Shown here piece after piece: positions 46,837 through 55,493 of a stretch of 64,000 bases of DNA. This stretch comes from a virus: the IMG/VR virus record IMGVR_UViG_3300046694_000315, positions 42,047 to 106,046 of that record, one strand, 5' to 3'. The position numbers and the translations under genes are program-made. How positions within the stretch are numbered: position 1 is the first letter of the stretch; each line of letters starts with the position of its first letter. Under the pieces are notes generated by a model. That model saw nothing but the letters and a program-made list of their open reading frames with translations, made no database searches and was not told where the DNA came from.

Positions 46837-47820
46837 TCAGGACCAGTAGTCCTCGTTGAACCGGTTGTCCTCCATCGCACTGACGGCCTTGCCCAGTCGC
46901 TGGGTCAGCAGCCCACGGGCGGCCAGGAAGTCCTTCCAGGCGACCACGTTGTCCGAGCGCTGCCAGGACGACGACCAGTAGGTGATGATCATCTGGCGGA
47001 TCTCGTCCCGCTCCGTGCCCTGTGCCATCCACCGGCCGAAGTTGCCGGTGAGGGCGGAGAGGTTGGTCGTGCCGGGTACCGGGTGGCCCACCTCCTGGGC
47101 CCTCTTGTCGAAGAACAGGGCCAGTTCCTCTGACGGCCGCGTGGAGCGCTTCCTGGGAGGTCGCTGGACCGGAGGGGCCGGGATGTCCTGCGAGGCCGGG
47201 AGATCGCCGTAGAGACTGAACGACGGGGCGCTCTCCTCCAGGGACTGGGAGACCACGAACGCCGGGTCGAGTTCCCTCTCCGCCTGAGCCTGCTCTTCGG
47301 CCACCTGCTTCCGGGACTTCTTCCGGCCGCCACGCTTGGGTGCCGCGACGGCCCCCCAGCCCTTGGCTCCTGGCCTGGTCACAGGTTCGTCTTGCAGGGC
47401 GTCGCCCTGGAGATACGAAGTATCTCTATTACTTCTAGTAGGGATATTGGGGTTGGGTGAAAACTTCGACACAGGGGGTGCAGATTCTGCACTGCTCAGG
47501 GGTGCAGAATCTGCACTCGGGGAGGTCACCGACCACTCCGCCACCGGCTTGATACGCCGGACCACGGACTTGTAGCGCAGGGCTTCCACGGGCACCTCGT
47601 CGTCCGGCACGTGCTCGACGACCCCCTGCTCCTCCAGGGTCGCCAGCGAGGCGTACGCCTGCCGCTTGGAGACGCGCGCCTTGCCCGCGATGGTGTCGGC
47701 GGACTCCCAGCACATGCGGTGGGTGTCGTTGGCGGCGTCGGCCAGCGCGAGCAGCACCAGGCGGGTGGCCAGGCGCGTGTCGGAGTACGAGAACACCTCG
47801 GACATGATCAGGATGCTCAC
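46837..47820 (-). CDS. Replication initiator-like protein (winged helix)
   Basis: The N-terminal about 100 residues (VLLALADAANDTHRMCWESA DTIAGKARVSKRQAYASLAT LEEQGVVE) are a helix-turn-helix of the replication-initiator or DnaD/RepA type. A Ser/Pro/Ala linker, a basic patch (KRGGRKKSRKQVAEEQAQAE) and a C-terminal helical domain (SALTGNFGRWMAQGTERDEI) follow. Gene order before dnaC and dnaB supports an initiator. The linker DNA holds paired repeats. The GTG start (47818-47820) overlaps the stop of the leader ORF. Confidence 0.75.
   Translation of the reverse strand: MSILIMSEVFSYSDTRLATRLVLLALADAANDTHRMCWESADTIAGKARVSKRQAYASLATLEEQGVVEHVPDDEVPVEALRYKSVVRRIKPVAEWSVTSPSADSAPLSSAESAPPVSKFSPNPNIPTRSNRDTSYLQGDALQDEPVTRPGAKGWGAVAAPKRGGRKKSRKQVAEEQAQAERELDPAFVVSQSLEESAPSFSLYGDLPASQDIPAPPVQRPPRKRSTRPSEELALFFDKRAQEVGHPVPGTTNLSALTGNFGRWMAQGTERDEIRQMIITYWSSSWQRSDNVVAWKDFLAARGLLTQRLGKAVSAMEDNRFNEDYWS
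47411..47425. repeat. Palindrome AGATAC-GAA-GTATCT
   Basis: A perfect 6-bp-arm palindrome inside the initiator gene, within a locally AT-rich stretch (about 47410-47470), beside the paired 15-bp repeats. Confidence 0.55.
47478..47516. repeat. Paired inverted 15-bp repeats in the initiator gene (origin candidate)
   Basis: GTGCAGATTCTGCAC (47478-47492) and its reverse complement GTGCAGAATCTGCAC (47502-47516), each almost palindromic itself, encode Ser-Ala-Asp/Glu-Ser-Ala repeats in the linker. With the AT-rich stretch next to them this resembles the lambda O layout, where iterons lie inside the initiator gene. Confidence 0.55.
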
Positions 47821-47864
47821 TCGGCGACTCCGAGGAAGCGATAAGTATGAAGCGATATCCCCAT
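47817..47864 (-). CDS. Leader mini-ORF MGISLHTYRFLGVAE upstream of the initiator
   Basis: Fifteen codons with ATG at 47862-47864 and the stop TGA overlapping the GTG of the initiator gene (GTGA). Codons 5-7 are CTT CAT ACT, the dispersed motif (plus strand AGTATGAAG at 47844). A weak purine-rich GAGAGAG lies 8 bases upstream. It is the translated leader of the initiator gene. Confidence 0.65.
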   Translation of the reverse strand: MGISLHTYRFLGVAE

Positions 47865-47881
47865 GCTAGGGTCTCTCTCAT

Positions 47882-47917
47882 CTCGGGGTTTGTGGTGGGC
47901 CTCGGGGTGTGGTGGGC
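47882..47917. repeat. Imperfect tandem 18-bp repeat upstream of the leader ORF
   Basis: CTCGGGGTTTGTGGTGGG and CCTCGGGGTGTGGTGGGC follow each other between the terminator 47916-47975 and the leader ORF. They could be an operator for the initiator transcript; no sigma70 promoter is recognised here. Confidence 0.5.
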
Positions 47918-47975
47918 AAAGGCCCCCGGCAGTGGCTTGTAGGTCTTGAACCTCGCCAGCGCCGGGGGCCTTTGC
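47916..47975. terminator. Hairpin terminator after 47981
   Basis: A 15-bp stem GCAAAGGCCCCCGGC/GCCGGGGGCCTTTGC with a 30-base loop, adjacent to the stop of the 47981 gene. Confidence 0.75.
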
Positions 47976-47980
47976 GTTAC

Positions 47981-49219
47981 TCACTCCGAGTCGAAGTCGA
48001 GGCCCTTCTCCTCGATCTCCGCCCGCGTCAACTGGACGACCTTCTGTCCGGCCGGGATCCGGCCACGGCCGCGACGGCTGTAGTTGCCCTCGTCGTCGAC
48101 CAGGTAGGCGAACGTCTTGGTCTCGTCACGCGGACGGCCACGGCGACGGCGCGGGGTCGACTCCTCTTCCTCCTGCTCCTCGGCGGCCGGAGCCTCCGAG
48201 GCCTTCTCCTGCTGGGCGGCGTCGCCCAGGGTATGAAGCGCCTTTCGGAGCAGTTCGGTCAGCGGGCGCTCGCGCACGTCGGCCTGGTTGATGACCGCGT
48301 TGCGCTCGTCCTCCAGTCGGAAGGCGTTGTAGGCACCCTCCAAAGCGGCGCGCACGAGGAGCAGGTCGATCTCCGTGTCCGGGACCGCCTTGGCGGCCTC
48401 CTGCTGCGCCTTGTGCTGCGCTCGGGCGACCTCCTGCTCCAGGCTCTCCTGGTTCTGGATGTCCTCCTCGACCGGGTCTGCCTCCGGCTCGGGCTCCGGC
48501 TGGGCCTTGCGGCGACCGCGACGCTTCGGCGCCTCCGGCTCGGGCTCCGGCTGCGGCTCCGGCTGCGCTTCCGGCTCGTCCTCCGTCAGCGGCTCCTCTT
48601 CCACCTCGACCGGCTCCGGCTCGGCACGGCGACCGCGACGGCGGCCACGCTTCGGCGCCTCCGGCTCGGGCTCCGGCTCGGGCTCGGGAGCGGCCTCGGC
48701 CTCGGGCTCGGGCTCGGGCTCGGGCTCGCTGGCGAAGGAGATGTCGTCGAGTCCGGCCGTGAGGTCCTTCGCCTTGATCCCGGCGGCCTCGGCCGCGTCC
48801 AGAAGGAGTTCGGCTTCCTCGCTGCCCTCGTCGCCCCACAGGAGGATGACGTGGGCGTCGCCGACGCTGTCGGCCTTCTTCAGCAGGTCGACGATCCCGG
48901 CGGTGACGTTGGCCGTGCGCACGACCTCCTCGGCGTCCTTGAGGATGGAGTCCACGGCCCGGCTCTTCTCGCCGTCGGTGACCGCGATGAACGGGATGTC
49001 CGCGTACTCCGACCACTCCAGCACGGCCTCCAGGCCGTCGGACAGGTGCTTCTTGGTGATCGGCAGGATGAGGGTGACTTCCCGCTCGGTGGGCTCGGGG
49101 AAGCCGTCGGCGTCGTCCTCGCCCAGGCCGACGAAGTCGTTCAGCAGAGCCTTGACGTTGTCGATGTCGGTGTCGGCGGAGCCAGCGAAGGCGAGGGCGA
49201 TGGGGTCGGTGCTGCTCAA
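47981..49219 (-). CDS. Acidic/AT-hook DNA-binding protein
   Basis: The first about 150 residues form an alpha/beta domain ([20 protein letters not shown] ... VILLWGDEG), then long EPEPEPEA repeats alternate with AT-hook-like patches: [26 protein letters not shown] and [11 protein letters not shown]. The layout suggests a nucleoid-type or chromatin-modulating protein. The start is taken as TTG (49217-49219) after GGAG. Promoter at 49269-49297. The Leu-His-Thr site (48230) is in the C-terminal third. Confidence 0.7.
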   Translation of the reverse strand: MSSTDPIALAFAGSADTDIDNVKALLNDFVGLGEDDADGFPEPTEREVTLILPITKKHLSDGLEAVLEWSEYADIPFIAVTDGEKSRAVDSILKDAEEVVRTANVTAGIVDLLKKADSVGDAHVILLWGDEGSEEAELLLDAAEAAGIKAKDLTAGLDDISFASEPEPEPEPEAEAAPEPEPEPEPEAPKRGRRRGRRAEPEPVEVEEEPLTEDEPEAQPEPQPEPEPEAPKRRGRRKAQPEPEPEADPVEEDIQNQESLEQEVARAQHKAQQEAAKAVPDTEIDLLLVRAALEGAYNAFRLEDERNAVINQADVRERPLTELLRKALHTLGDAAQQEKASEAPAAEEQEEEESTPRRRRGRPRDETKTFAYLVDDEGNYSRRGRGRIPAGQKVVQLTRAEIEEKGLDFDSE

Positions 49220-49268
49220 GTCTGCTCCAGGTGTGGTGTGTTTGCCGCCTTGATCGGCGACGAGGAAG

Positions 49269-49297
49269 ACGTTACCGGTTACGGCTTCTAAAAGCAA
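49269..49297 (-). promoter_or_regulatory. Sigma70-type promoter for 49219
   Basis: TTGCTT (49292-49297), 17 bp, TAACGT (49269-49274) on the minus strand; the -10 equals that of the 6643 promoter. Confidence 0.55.
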
Positions 49298-49326
49298 GAA
49301 ATCCCCGCTTGTCTAGCGGAGATTTC
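49298..49326. terminator. Hairpin terminator after the 49341 gene
   Basis: An 11-bp stem GAAATCCCCGC/GCGGAGATTTC with one mismatch, 15 bases beyond the stop at 49341. This is probably the end of the tail operon. Confidence 0.7.
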
Positions 49327-49340
49327 AAGTGGCTTGACAA

Positions 49341-49625
49341 TCAGGGCAGGTCGGGGACCCTCCGGCCGGTGGACGGATGCCTGCGGGGAAGTCTCAGCGG
49401 CGGTGCCTCCGTCCCCCCGCGCACCTGGAGATGCAGCAGCGCCACCGCGCCCGCAGCCGCCACGGCGGCCAGCCACGGGACAGGCAGCCGCTGGGCCTCA
49501 TAGGCCAGGCCGACCACAGCGAGCGGCTGGAGCCCGGCCGGAAGGGAGAAGGGCAGGACGACGAGCAGCCACTCCCACGCCGTGAACGTGGCGAGGGCGA
49601 TCAGCGCGAAACGCAACCAGTCCAT
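49341..49625 (-). CDS. Membrane protein, two or three TM segments
   Basis: MDWLRFALIALATFTAWEWL LVVLPFSL, GLQPLAVVGLAYEAQRLPVP and WLAAVAAAGAVALLHLQV are hydrophobic stretches; the C-terminus is basic and Pro-rich. It immediately follows the holin-like gene and may be a second holin or lysis regulator. Confidence 0.6.
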   Translation of the reverse strand: MDWLRFALIALATFTAWEWLLVVLPFSLPAGLQPLAVVGLAYEAQRLPVPWLAAVAAAGAVALLHLQVRGGTEAPPLRLPRRHPSTGRRVPDLP

Positions 49626-49628
49626 GGC

Positions 49629-50156
49629 TCAGACCGCCGACGCGGTGAGGTCGATGGACTTCGACAAGGCGGCAGCCGGGCCCGGGACCTCGGCCACGTC
49701 CGCGACTGCCTGTGGCAGGGTGCGCCGCAGGACGGACTCCAGGGCCGTGACGATCTGCTGGACGGCCTCTGCGCTCAAGGCGTTGCTGCTGGCCGGGACG
49801 ACGGCGCTCTCCTCGACGTACTCCTCGACGGTCCCGGACGGGATATGAAGCCGGATCTCCGCCTCCGCGATCAGCGTGTTCTGGAGCCGGGCGAACCAGG
49901 AGTACTTCTTCAGCAGCGAGTGGTAGAAGGTCGTGCCGGACACCCACGCCAGGAACGCGGCGACGACGGCGGGCGCCCAGTAGAAGTGCTGGGGGTGCGC
50001 CTGGTAGACGGCCCAGAATCCGGTGGCAACCGCTAGGACGGCATGCGCCGCTCCCTTGACTGTGCTGTTGGTGGACGGCTTGGAGAACAGAGCGACCACG
50101 GCCGGTAGGCCCAGGCCGACGACGAGGGAGGACACGTCGGCGTAGTTGGTGAACAT
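49629..50156 (-). CDS. Holin-like membrane protein, 175 aa
   Basis: MFTNYADVSSLVVGLGLPAV VALF, KGAAHAVLAVATGFWAVYQA and FYWAPAVVAAFLAWVSGTTF are TM segments, followed by a long soluble tail. This is the size and topology of large actinophage holins. It lies at the end of the tail operon, the usual lysis position, though the endolysin is at 21.3 kb. It carries a Leu-His-Ile variant (49842). Confidence 0.6.
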   Translation of the reverse strand: MFTNYADVSSLVVGLGLPAVVALFSKPSTNSTVKGAAHAVLAVATGFWAVYQAHPQHFYWAPAVVAAFLAWVSGTTFYHSLLKKYSWFARLQNTLIAEAEIRLHIPSGTVEEYVEESAVVPASSNALSAEAVQQIVTALESVLRRTLPQAVADVAEVPGPAAALSKSIDLTASAV

Positions 50157-50179
50157 GCTTGTCCTTTACGGGTTGGTGG

Positions 50180-51400
50180 TTACTGGGTGGGGAGTACGGC
50201 ATATTGCGGAATCGCGGCACTGATTCCCAAAGGCGTATTCTCGTCGAGCAGTGTGCGGATGAGGTAACTCCGCTCGACCCGGTTCTCGTAGTAGTAGGAG
50301 CGGGTCAGGTTCGTCGTACCGCCGGTCTCCCACAGATAGTCCGCGCCCATGGAGCCGTCGAAGTAGTCCCGTACGGCCGCGCCCTCTTCGATCAGCACAC
50401 CGTCGACCCAGAAGATGCTCGCCAGGCCCGGCGTCATCGTGCCGTGCAGAACGTTCATACCGAGGTACAGCGTGGACGTAGTCGGGGTGAAGGTGACCAT
50501 CATCGTGCGCCAGCGCTTGTTGCCCGGGTCGATGGCGTTGGCTGCCTGCGCCCACGTCTTGGAGGCGTGCTGAGTCGACCCGGCTCCTGCCCACGGTGCG
50601 ATGGCCCCGCAGCCCTGCGCGATGGCCACCTTCGCCGAGAACGTGTACGTGCGGCCCGGGATCAGTCCGGACACCGGGAAGGCGATCCCCGAGTCAGCAG
50701 GAGCCCCCGCTGGGACCGTCACCTTGAGGGCCTGCGTGCCCTTCCAGCAGAAGGCGTCCGCCGCGAGGGTCGCCGTCCCGGTGGACCCGTACCCAGTGAT
50801 GCCGGACTCGAAGTTGGGGTTGCTCGCGTAGTTGAGCCGGGTCGGCTTGATGACGACCTGGATCGTGCGGGCGTTCTGGTAAGCGCTCGGACCGGTCGCG
50901 CCCAGGGGAAGCGGCTCGAACTGCACCGCGTCGAGGATCTGGTGCTTGTTCGCCGACATGCTGGTGAACTTGAACCCGACGGCCGCGTACGCCGCCCTCT
51001 TCCAGGCGTAGCCGCCACCGGATACGGGGTAGTCGGCCGGGCCGGTGAATGCGGCGTACTGGCGCGTGTAGGAGCCCGCAGCACCCGAGGTGAGTGCACC
51101 GCTGGTGATGCCGACGCGTGCCATGGCCGGGTCGACGCCGAGGTAGGGGTAGTGGGCGAAGTCCTTGAACGCTGCGGCCGGTGACTTGACGCCCGCCTTG
51201 AGATGACCCTGCACCACCACCTGCCCGGCCATCGGCCTGAGCGGCTTGGGGCGCGGGATCTTGATGGCGAGGCGGCCGTCGATCTTGACGTCGCCGTCCA
51301 GCCGGGGACCGTACGTCTTGAACTGCTTGATGACGATGCCACCGGAGACCCCGAAGACCGGCGCGAAGTCGTCGTCGTTGACGAAGGTGATGTTCGGCAT
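50180..51400 (-). CDS. Tail protein with carbohydrate-binding domain
   Basis: The centre NYASNPNFESGITGYGSTGT ATLAADAF ... GLIPGRTYTFSAKVAI matches the jelly-roll CBM_4_9 pattern (N-P-x-F-E-x-G, G-x-x-Y-T-F-S-A/V). Probably a minor tail or fibre protein that contacts the cell wall. Its ATG is 1 base from the upstream stop. No Leu-His-Thr site. Confidence 0.75.
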   Translation of the reverse strand: MPNITFVNDDDFAPVFGVSGGIVIKQFKTYGPRLDGDVKIDGRLAIKIPRPKPLRPMAGQVVVQGHLKAGVKSPAAAFKDFAHYPYLGVDPAMARVGITSGALTSGAAGSYTRQYAAFTGPADYPVSGGGYAWKRAAYAAVGFKFTSMSANKHQILDAVQFEPLPLGATGPSAYQNARTIQVVIKPTRLNYASNPNFESGITGYGSTGTATLAADAFCWKGTQALKVTVPAGAPADSGIAFPVSGLIPGRTYTFSAKVAIAQGCGAIAPWAGAGSTQHASKTWAQAANAIDPGNKRWRTMMVTFTPTTSTLYLGMNVLHGTMTPGLASIFWVDGVLIEEGAAVRDYFDGSMGADYLWETGGTTNLTRSYYYENRVERSYLIRTLLDENTPLGISAAIPQYAVLPTQ

Positions 51401-53382
51401 CAGGTGACCGCCATTCCGACCTTGGTGGCAGTACTGAGAGTCGCGTCAGTGATCGAGAGCACCTGTGTTCCGTTCCTTTTCACGATGATGTTCGAGCCGG
51501 AGTAGGAGACCGTGACGCGGTCGCCGTCGGTGAAGGTCTGCGAGTACGGGAAGGTGGCTGCGACCGCACCGGAGGCGATGCGATACAGGGCGGTGCGCCC
51601 GGCTCGCCAGTAGTTGGTTGCGTCCTGGAGCCGGAAGACGACGCCCTGCTTGAGGGTGTTGCCGGGGTTGGTCAGGAACGTCGCCGACACCGTGCCGTCC
51701 GCGTGGCCGGGGATCGTGGCGATCGAGGCCGTGGCGCCGACCGGGTAGGCCGAGCCGCCCCCGTACCCACCGGAGGTCCACTGGCCCAGCGTCTCGGTCC
51801 AGGAGGCCGCACCGAGGTCCGTGGTGCGTGCGGTCCAGTCGGCCCAGCCCTGGGTGAAGGAGTCGAAGACGTTGTAGGCCGGGACCGCATCGGAGTACAG
51901 CGCGGTGATCAGGGCACCGTGGTCGTCGTAGTACTCGACGAACGGGTACACCGCGACCCGCTCGCCGGAGTAGGCCTGCGTGTAGCCGGACAGGCACATC
52001 TGGACACGCTCGTCGTACCCGAGCGGCTGCCACTGCGCGTTCGCGGTCGGGGTGTCCGGCGGGGTGACGTTGATGCTCGCCGTGAGGGCCTGGTACACGC
52101 GGCCGTGGAACACCACGAGGTCGCCGGGCTGGTAGTAGACGTCGTTGTCCCAGTCCTGGGAGGCGTACGGCAGCGGAATGCCGAACAGCACCGGCTGCTG
52201 CGGGTCCATCGTGGACTGCCCGGAGATGCGGCCTACCGAGCGCACGCCCATCGTGGCGACCGCGCTGCCGGAGTTGGTGTTGCGCACCCACAGGGCGTTC
52301 CCAGCGTTGTCGTCGGGGTTGGTCGGGTTCTGCACACCGATGCCCACCAGGACGCCGTTGGTTCCCGGGGTGACGCCTGCGGTGAAGGAGATCTCCTCCC
52401 ACCCCGCCACGTGCCCGTTGCTGTCCACCAGCGTGGTGTCGGTGCCGTAGGTGACCGAGTTCCAGTAGGTGTTGTTCGCGGCCGTGCCGGAGGGCTTCTG
52501 CGCCGTGCCATAGGCGCCGCTGCTGTTGGCCTTGTAGAGGTAGGTGCCGAACGCGACGATCTCCCCCGAGGCGTAGTTCACCCCGGAGTCCCACTGCGGG
52601 AAGGTGGGGTGGTCGAAGTCGGCCTGGTCGTCGGAGAGCATGAGGTTGCCGCCCAGACGCAGGTCGGCGTCGTAGCCGGTGGTCTCGGAGATGATCGAGC
52701 GGATCTGCTCCAGGGTGCCCTTCTGCCGCCCGAGGGTGGCTGCGTCCCGCACGCGCTGGCGGAAGAGGTAGGCCGGGGTGGACGCCTCGTACTGGATCCC
52801 GAACTGCTCGGCGATCTGCGCGACGCTCTCGTAGCGCGTGCGCATGGCGTCGTTGGTGTACCGGTTGGAGTCGTAGTAGCTCTTCACCATGTCGAAGCCG
52901 AAGCCGAAGATGGCGAGGAACGGGGCCAGGTAGGGGTTGAGCGTGTTGGAGTCGTCGGTGACGTTGTTGCCGGGGGCGACGTCGACCTTGTAGTAGTCCG
53001 GGACCAGCGAGTACAGCAGGTCGGCGTAGCCGTTGTCCTTCGGCATGAGGGTCGAGACGGTACCTGCGCGGCTCCACCGGCCGGAGGCCTTGATGAAGAC
53101 GGTGTAGTACAGCCAGTGTCCACCGACAACTCCCTTGTCGATGAAGGAAGTTGCGGTGTGCGTCTGGTCGAGGAGGATCTCGCCGTCGTTCTCGTTGACC
53201 GCCCAGCCGTAGCGGTTGCGGATCAGCCGCAGGGTGTCCCACGTTCCGGCCGGGGCCTTCCAGTCCAGGAGCACGGTGGAGTAGTCCACGGGCGTGGCTG
53301 TGAACGGGCTGACGTCGAACTCGGGATGGATGTCCGTCCCGTACTTCGAGAGCCCGTAGAAGGAGATGCCGTAGGTTCCCAC
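51400..53382 (-). CDS. Tail protein with P2 gpI-like domain, 660 aa
   Basis: LLYSLVPDYYKVDVAPGNNV and a following helical block with YESVAQIAEQFGIQYEASTP AYLFRQRVRDAATLGRQKGT resembles P2 gpI/tail baseplate-associated proteins. The C-terminal half is a beta-rich GxTxW-type fibre with two carbohydrate-type repeats (YLYKANSSGAYGTAQKPSG, VYQALTASI). It connects baseplate and fibre. Confidence 0.7.
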   Translation of the reverse strand: MGTYGISFYGLSKYGTDIHPEFDVSPFTATPVDYSTVLLDWKAPAGTWDTLRLIRNRYGWAVNENDGEILLDQTHTATSFIDKGVVGGHWLYYTVFIKASGRWSRAGTVSTLMPKDNGYADLLYSLVPDYYKVDVAPGNNVTDDSNTLNPYLAPFLAIFGFGFDMVKSYYDSNRYTNDAMRTRYESVAQIAEQFGIQYEASTPAYLFRQRVRDAATLGRQKGTLEQIRSIISETTGYDADLRLGGNLMLSDDQADFDHPTFPQWDSGVNYASGEIVAFGTYLYKANSSGAYGTAQKPSGTAANNTYWNSVTYGTDTTLVDSNGHVAGWEEISFTAGVTPGTNGVLVGIGVQNPTNPDDNAGNALWVRNTNSGSAVATMGVRSVGRISGQSTMDPQQPVLFGIPLPYASQDWDNDVYYQPGDLVVFHGRVYQALTASINVTPPDTPTANAQWQPLGYDERVQMCLSGYTQAYSGERVAVYPFVEYYDDHGALITALYSDAVPAYNVFDSFTQGWADWTARTTDLGAASWTETLGQWTSGGYGGGSAYPVGATASIATIPGHADGTVSATFLTNPGNTLKQGVVFRLQDATNYWRAGRTALYRIASGAVAATFPYSQTFTDGDRVTVSYSGSNIIVKRNGTQVLSITDATLSTATKVGMAVT

Positions 53383-53385
53383 TGC

Positions 53386-54021
53386 TTACGCCTCCCGCAG
53401 CATCGCGGCGCTCAGTTGCAGGCTCTGAAGCGACAGCGTCTTGCCCGTGAGGGGGTGGTAGACGGACAGGTCGATGGCCTTGCCTGCGGTGACCCAGCCC
53501 TGCCAGCCGATGTGCATGTGGCTGTTGCCGTCGGAGATCGGCGGGAGGTCCTGAGACATGACCGTCGAGCCGCCGACGGCGATGTTGATCTGCCGGTCGG
53601 CGCCGGTCGCGAGGGAGCCCTTGGCGTTGTACCAGAGCACGCGGCCGAAGACGATCCACCAGCCGGAGCGGTTGGCGGTGATCGAGTGCCCGTTGAACAG
53701 TCCCTCCGGGTCGAAGGACGCGGCTGGTCTGGCGAAGGAGATCACCTTGGTGGCGTCGCCCTTGACGGTGTCGGCGGACTTGGAGAGGTAACAGGCCGGT
53801 ATGCCCTTGCCACGCTGCACCGCGTCGAGGCGGGTGGCGACGGAGGCCCAGGTGTTGGTCTTCATCTTCAGCGCGGTGTCCTGGTGCGGGTTGATGCCCA
53901 GGGTCTGCTGAATCGCCACGACCTCGTCCTGGAGGTTGTTCACGTGGCTGGCGTCGATGTCCTCGACGAGGTTCTTGTGGACGGTGAACGACTTGTACTG
54001 GTGCGGGTAGACGGCGGCCAT
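53386..54021 (-). CDS. Tail fibre-like protein, 211 aa
   Basis: MAAVYPHQYKSFTVHKNLVE DIDASHVNNLQDEVVAIQQT LG is a typical short coiled segment of tail proteins, and the C-terminus is beta-rich with HMHIGWQGWVTAGKAIDLSV YHPLTGKTL. The ATG overlaps the stop of the J-like gene (TGATG). Probably a distal fibre or accessory tip protein. Confidence 0.65.
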   Translation of the reverse strand: MAAVYPHQYKSFTVHKNLVEDIDASHVNNLQDEVVAIQQTLGINPHQDTALKMKTNTWASVATRLDAVQRGKGIPACYLSKSADTVKGDATKVISFARPAASFDPEGLFNGHSITANRSGWWIVFGRVLWYNAKGSLATGADRQINIAVGGSTVMSQDLPPISDGNSHMHIGWQGWVTAGKAIDLSVYHPLTGKTLSLQSLQLSAAMLREA

Positions 54022-55493
54022 CAGCCGATCCCTCCGGTCATGGTGATGTTGGAGATGTCTCCGACCTTGGGGATTTCCCAGGCGCGGAAGACAACGTCGG
54101 CGGTGCCGGTCTGTGCGGCGTCGGCTCGGGCGATCATCGGGATGCTGGCGTAGCGCACGCCGTCGACCGCGAGCAGGGCCTTGTAGAAGTCGGAGAGGGT
54201 CAGGCGCATACCGAAGTCGACGTTGGCGAACGACAGCATGTTCTTGAGTGCCTGCTGCACGTCGTAGAGGACCGAGGCTCGGGAGTAGCGGGGCCAGCAC
54301 TCGACGACGATGGGGTTGGCGGCGGTGCCGATGTTCACGCCGACCACGGAAGGGCCCGCGACGGTGACGGTGGCTCCGGCCAGCGCCTTGGACTGGAGGG
54401 TGCTCTGGACGTTCTGGAGGTTGGTCGCGCTGGGCTGGCCTCCGTCGGAGCCGATGACGTACACCGAGACGCTGGTGTACGTCGAGGCGACCGCGTTGGC
54501 ACGGACGATGCCCGGGATGGTCAGCGCGAGGTCGGAGAAGTCCTGGAGGGTGACGCAGCGGTCCTGGGTGCGGAAGATGCGCGGGGCGTTGGCGCGGATC
54601 TGGTCGTTGGTCTCGGGGTCGGCCCCGCCGGTCATGGCCGAGGAGATCGCACCGCCGTCCGCGTTCTGAGCGATGGTGACGCCCGGCAGGTTGGAGGCGG
54701 ACAGCGCGTTCACGACGCCCGCGTTGACGTTGCCGATCGCTCCTCCACCCACGCGGTAGGTCGCGTAGATGGTCAACTGGTTCGTCGGGATAGCACCGTT
54801 CAGGTTGTCGCCGAAGCGGATCCACGTGGCGCCGGAGTCGTCGAGGAACGTCGTGAAGACGCGGTCGGAGGGGTCGGCGTCGACCAAGTACGTGATGTAC
54901 GTCCACTCGGTCAGGGTGTCGACGTCGTCCACGAAGACCTGCACGGTGCCGTTGATGACGGGCACGTCGGGCAGCCGGAACTCCTGCACGGGCAGACCCG
55001 AGCTGGTGCCGACGTTGACCTGGGTGCGAGTGACTCCCTGGGTGACGGGGACCGTGGCCTTGCCGCCGTTGACGGGCACGAGGATGTCCGAGTCGGTCTC
55101 GTACGTGATCGGAGCGTCGATGGCCTCGATGTAGTCGGTGACGACCTGGGTGCCCGCAGGCACGAGGACGGCCGGGCCCGGGTTGGACGTCTGGAAGGTG
55201 ACCGTGCCGGTGGCCGGGACGCCGTTGCTCGGGGTGTAGCCGAGCAGGTCGGCGATCTGGAGCAGCGACAGGCGCTGCGTCGCGGTCGGCAGGAACGCTT
55301 CCTGCTGGAGCCGGTCGCCGTAGTAGGACAGGCTGTCTCCGAGGTAGGAGAACAGCTCGACCATGAGCACACCGAAGTCGCCCTCGGAGCCGGGCACCCA
55401 CTGCGGGAACTTGCGGGCGGCGTAGTCCATCAGGGAGGCCTTGAAGCCCTCGTAGTCCCTGCTGGTGTAATCGATCGCCGGTACGTCAGCCAC
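54021..55493 (-). CDS. Baseplate J-like protein
   Basis: The 490-residue protein starts MADVPAIDYTSRDYEGFKAS LMDYAARKFPQW and has SYYGDRLQQEAFLPTATQRL, GATWIRFGDNLNGAIPT and QIRANAPRIFRTQDRCVTLQ DFSDLALTIPGI, matching gpJ/T4 gp6-type wedge proteins. It overlaps the gp25-like gene by eight bases. It would form the baseplate wedge. Confidence 0.88.
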   Translation of the reverse strand: MADVPAIDYTSRDYEGFKASLMDYAARKFPQWVPGSEGDFGVLMVELFSYLGDSLSYYGDRLQQEAFLPTATQRLSLLQIADLLGYTPSNGVPATGTVTFQTSNPGPAVLVPAGTQVVTDYIEAIDAPITYETDSDILVPVNGGKATVPVTQGVTRTQVNVGTSSGLPVQEFRLPDVPVINGTVQVFVDDVDTLTEWTYITYLVDADPSDRVFTTFLDDSGATWIRFGDNLNGAIPTNQLTIYATYRVGGGAIGNVNAGVVNALSASNLPGVTIAQNADGGAISSAMTGGADPETNDQIRANAPRIFRTQDRCVTLQDFSDLALTIPGIVRANAVASTYTSVSVYVIGSDGGQPSATNLQNVQSTLQSKALAGATVTVAGPSVVGVNIGTAANPIVVECWPRYSRASVLYDVQQALKNMLSFANVDFGMRLTLSDFYKALLAVDGVRYASIPMIARADAAQTGTADVVFRAWEIPKVGDISNITMTGGIG

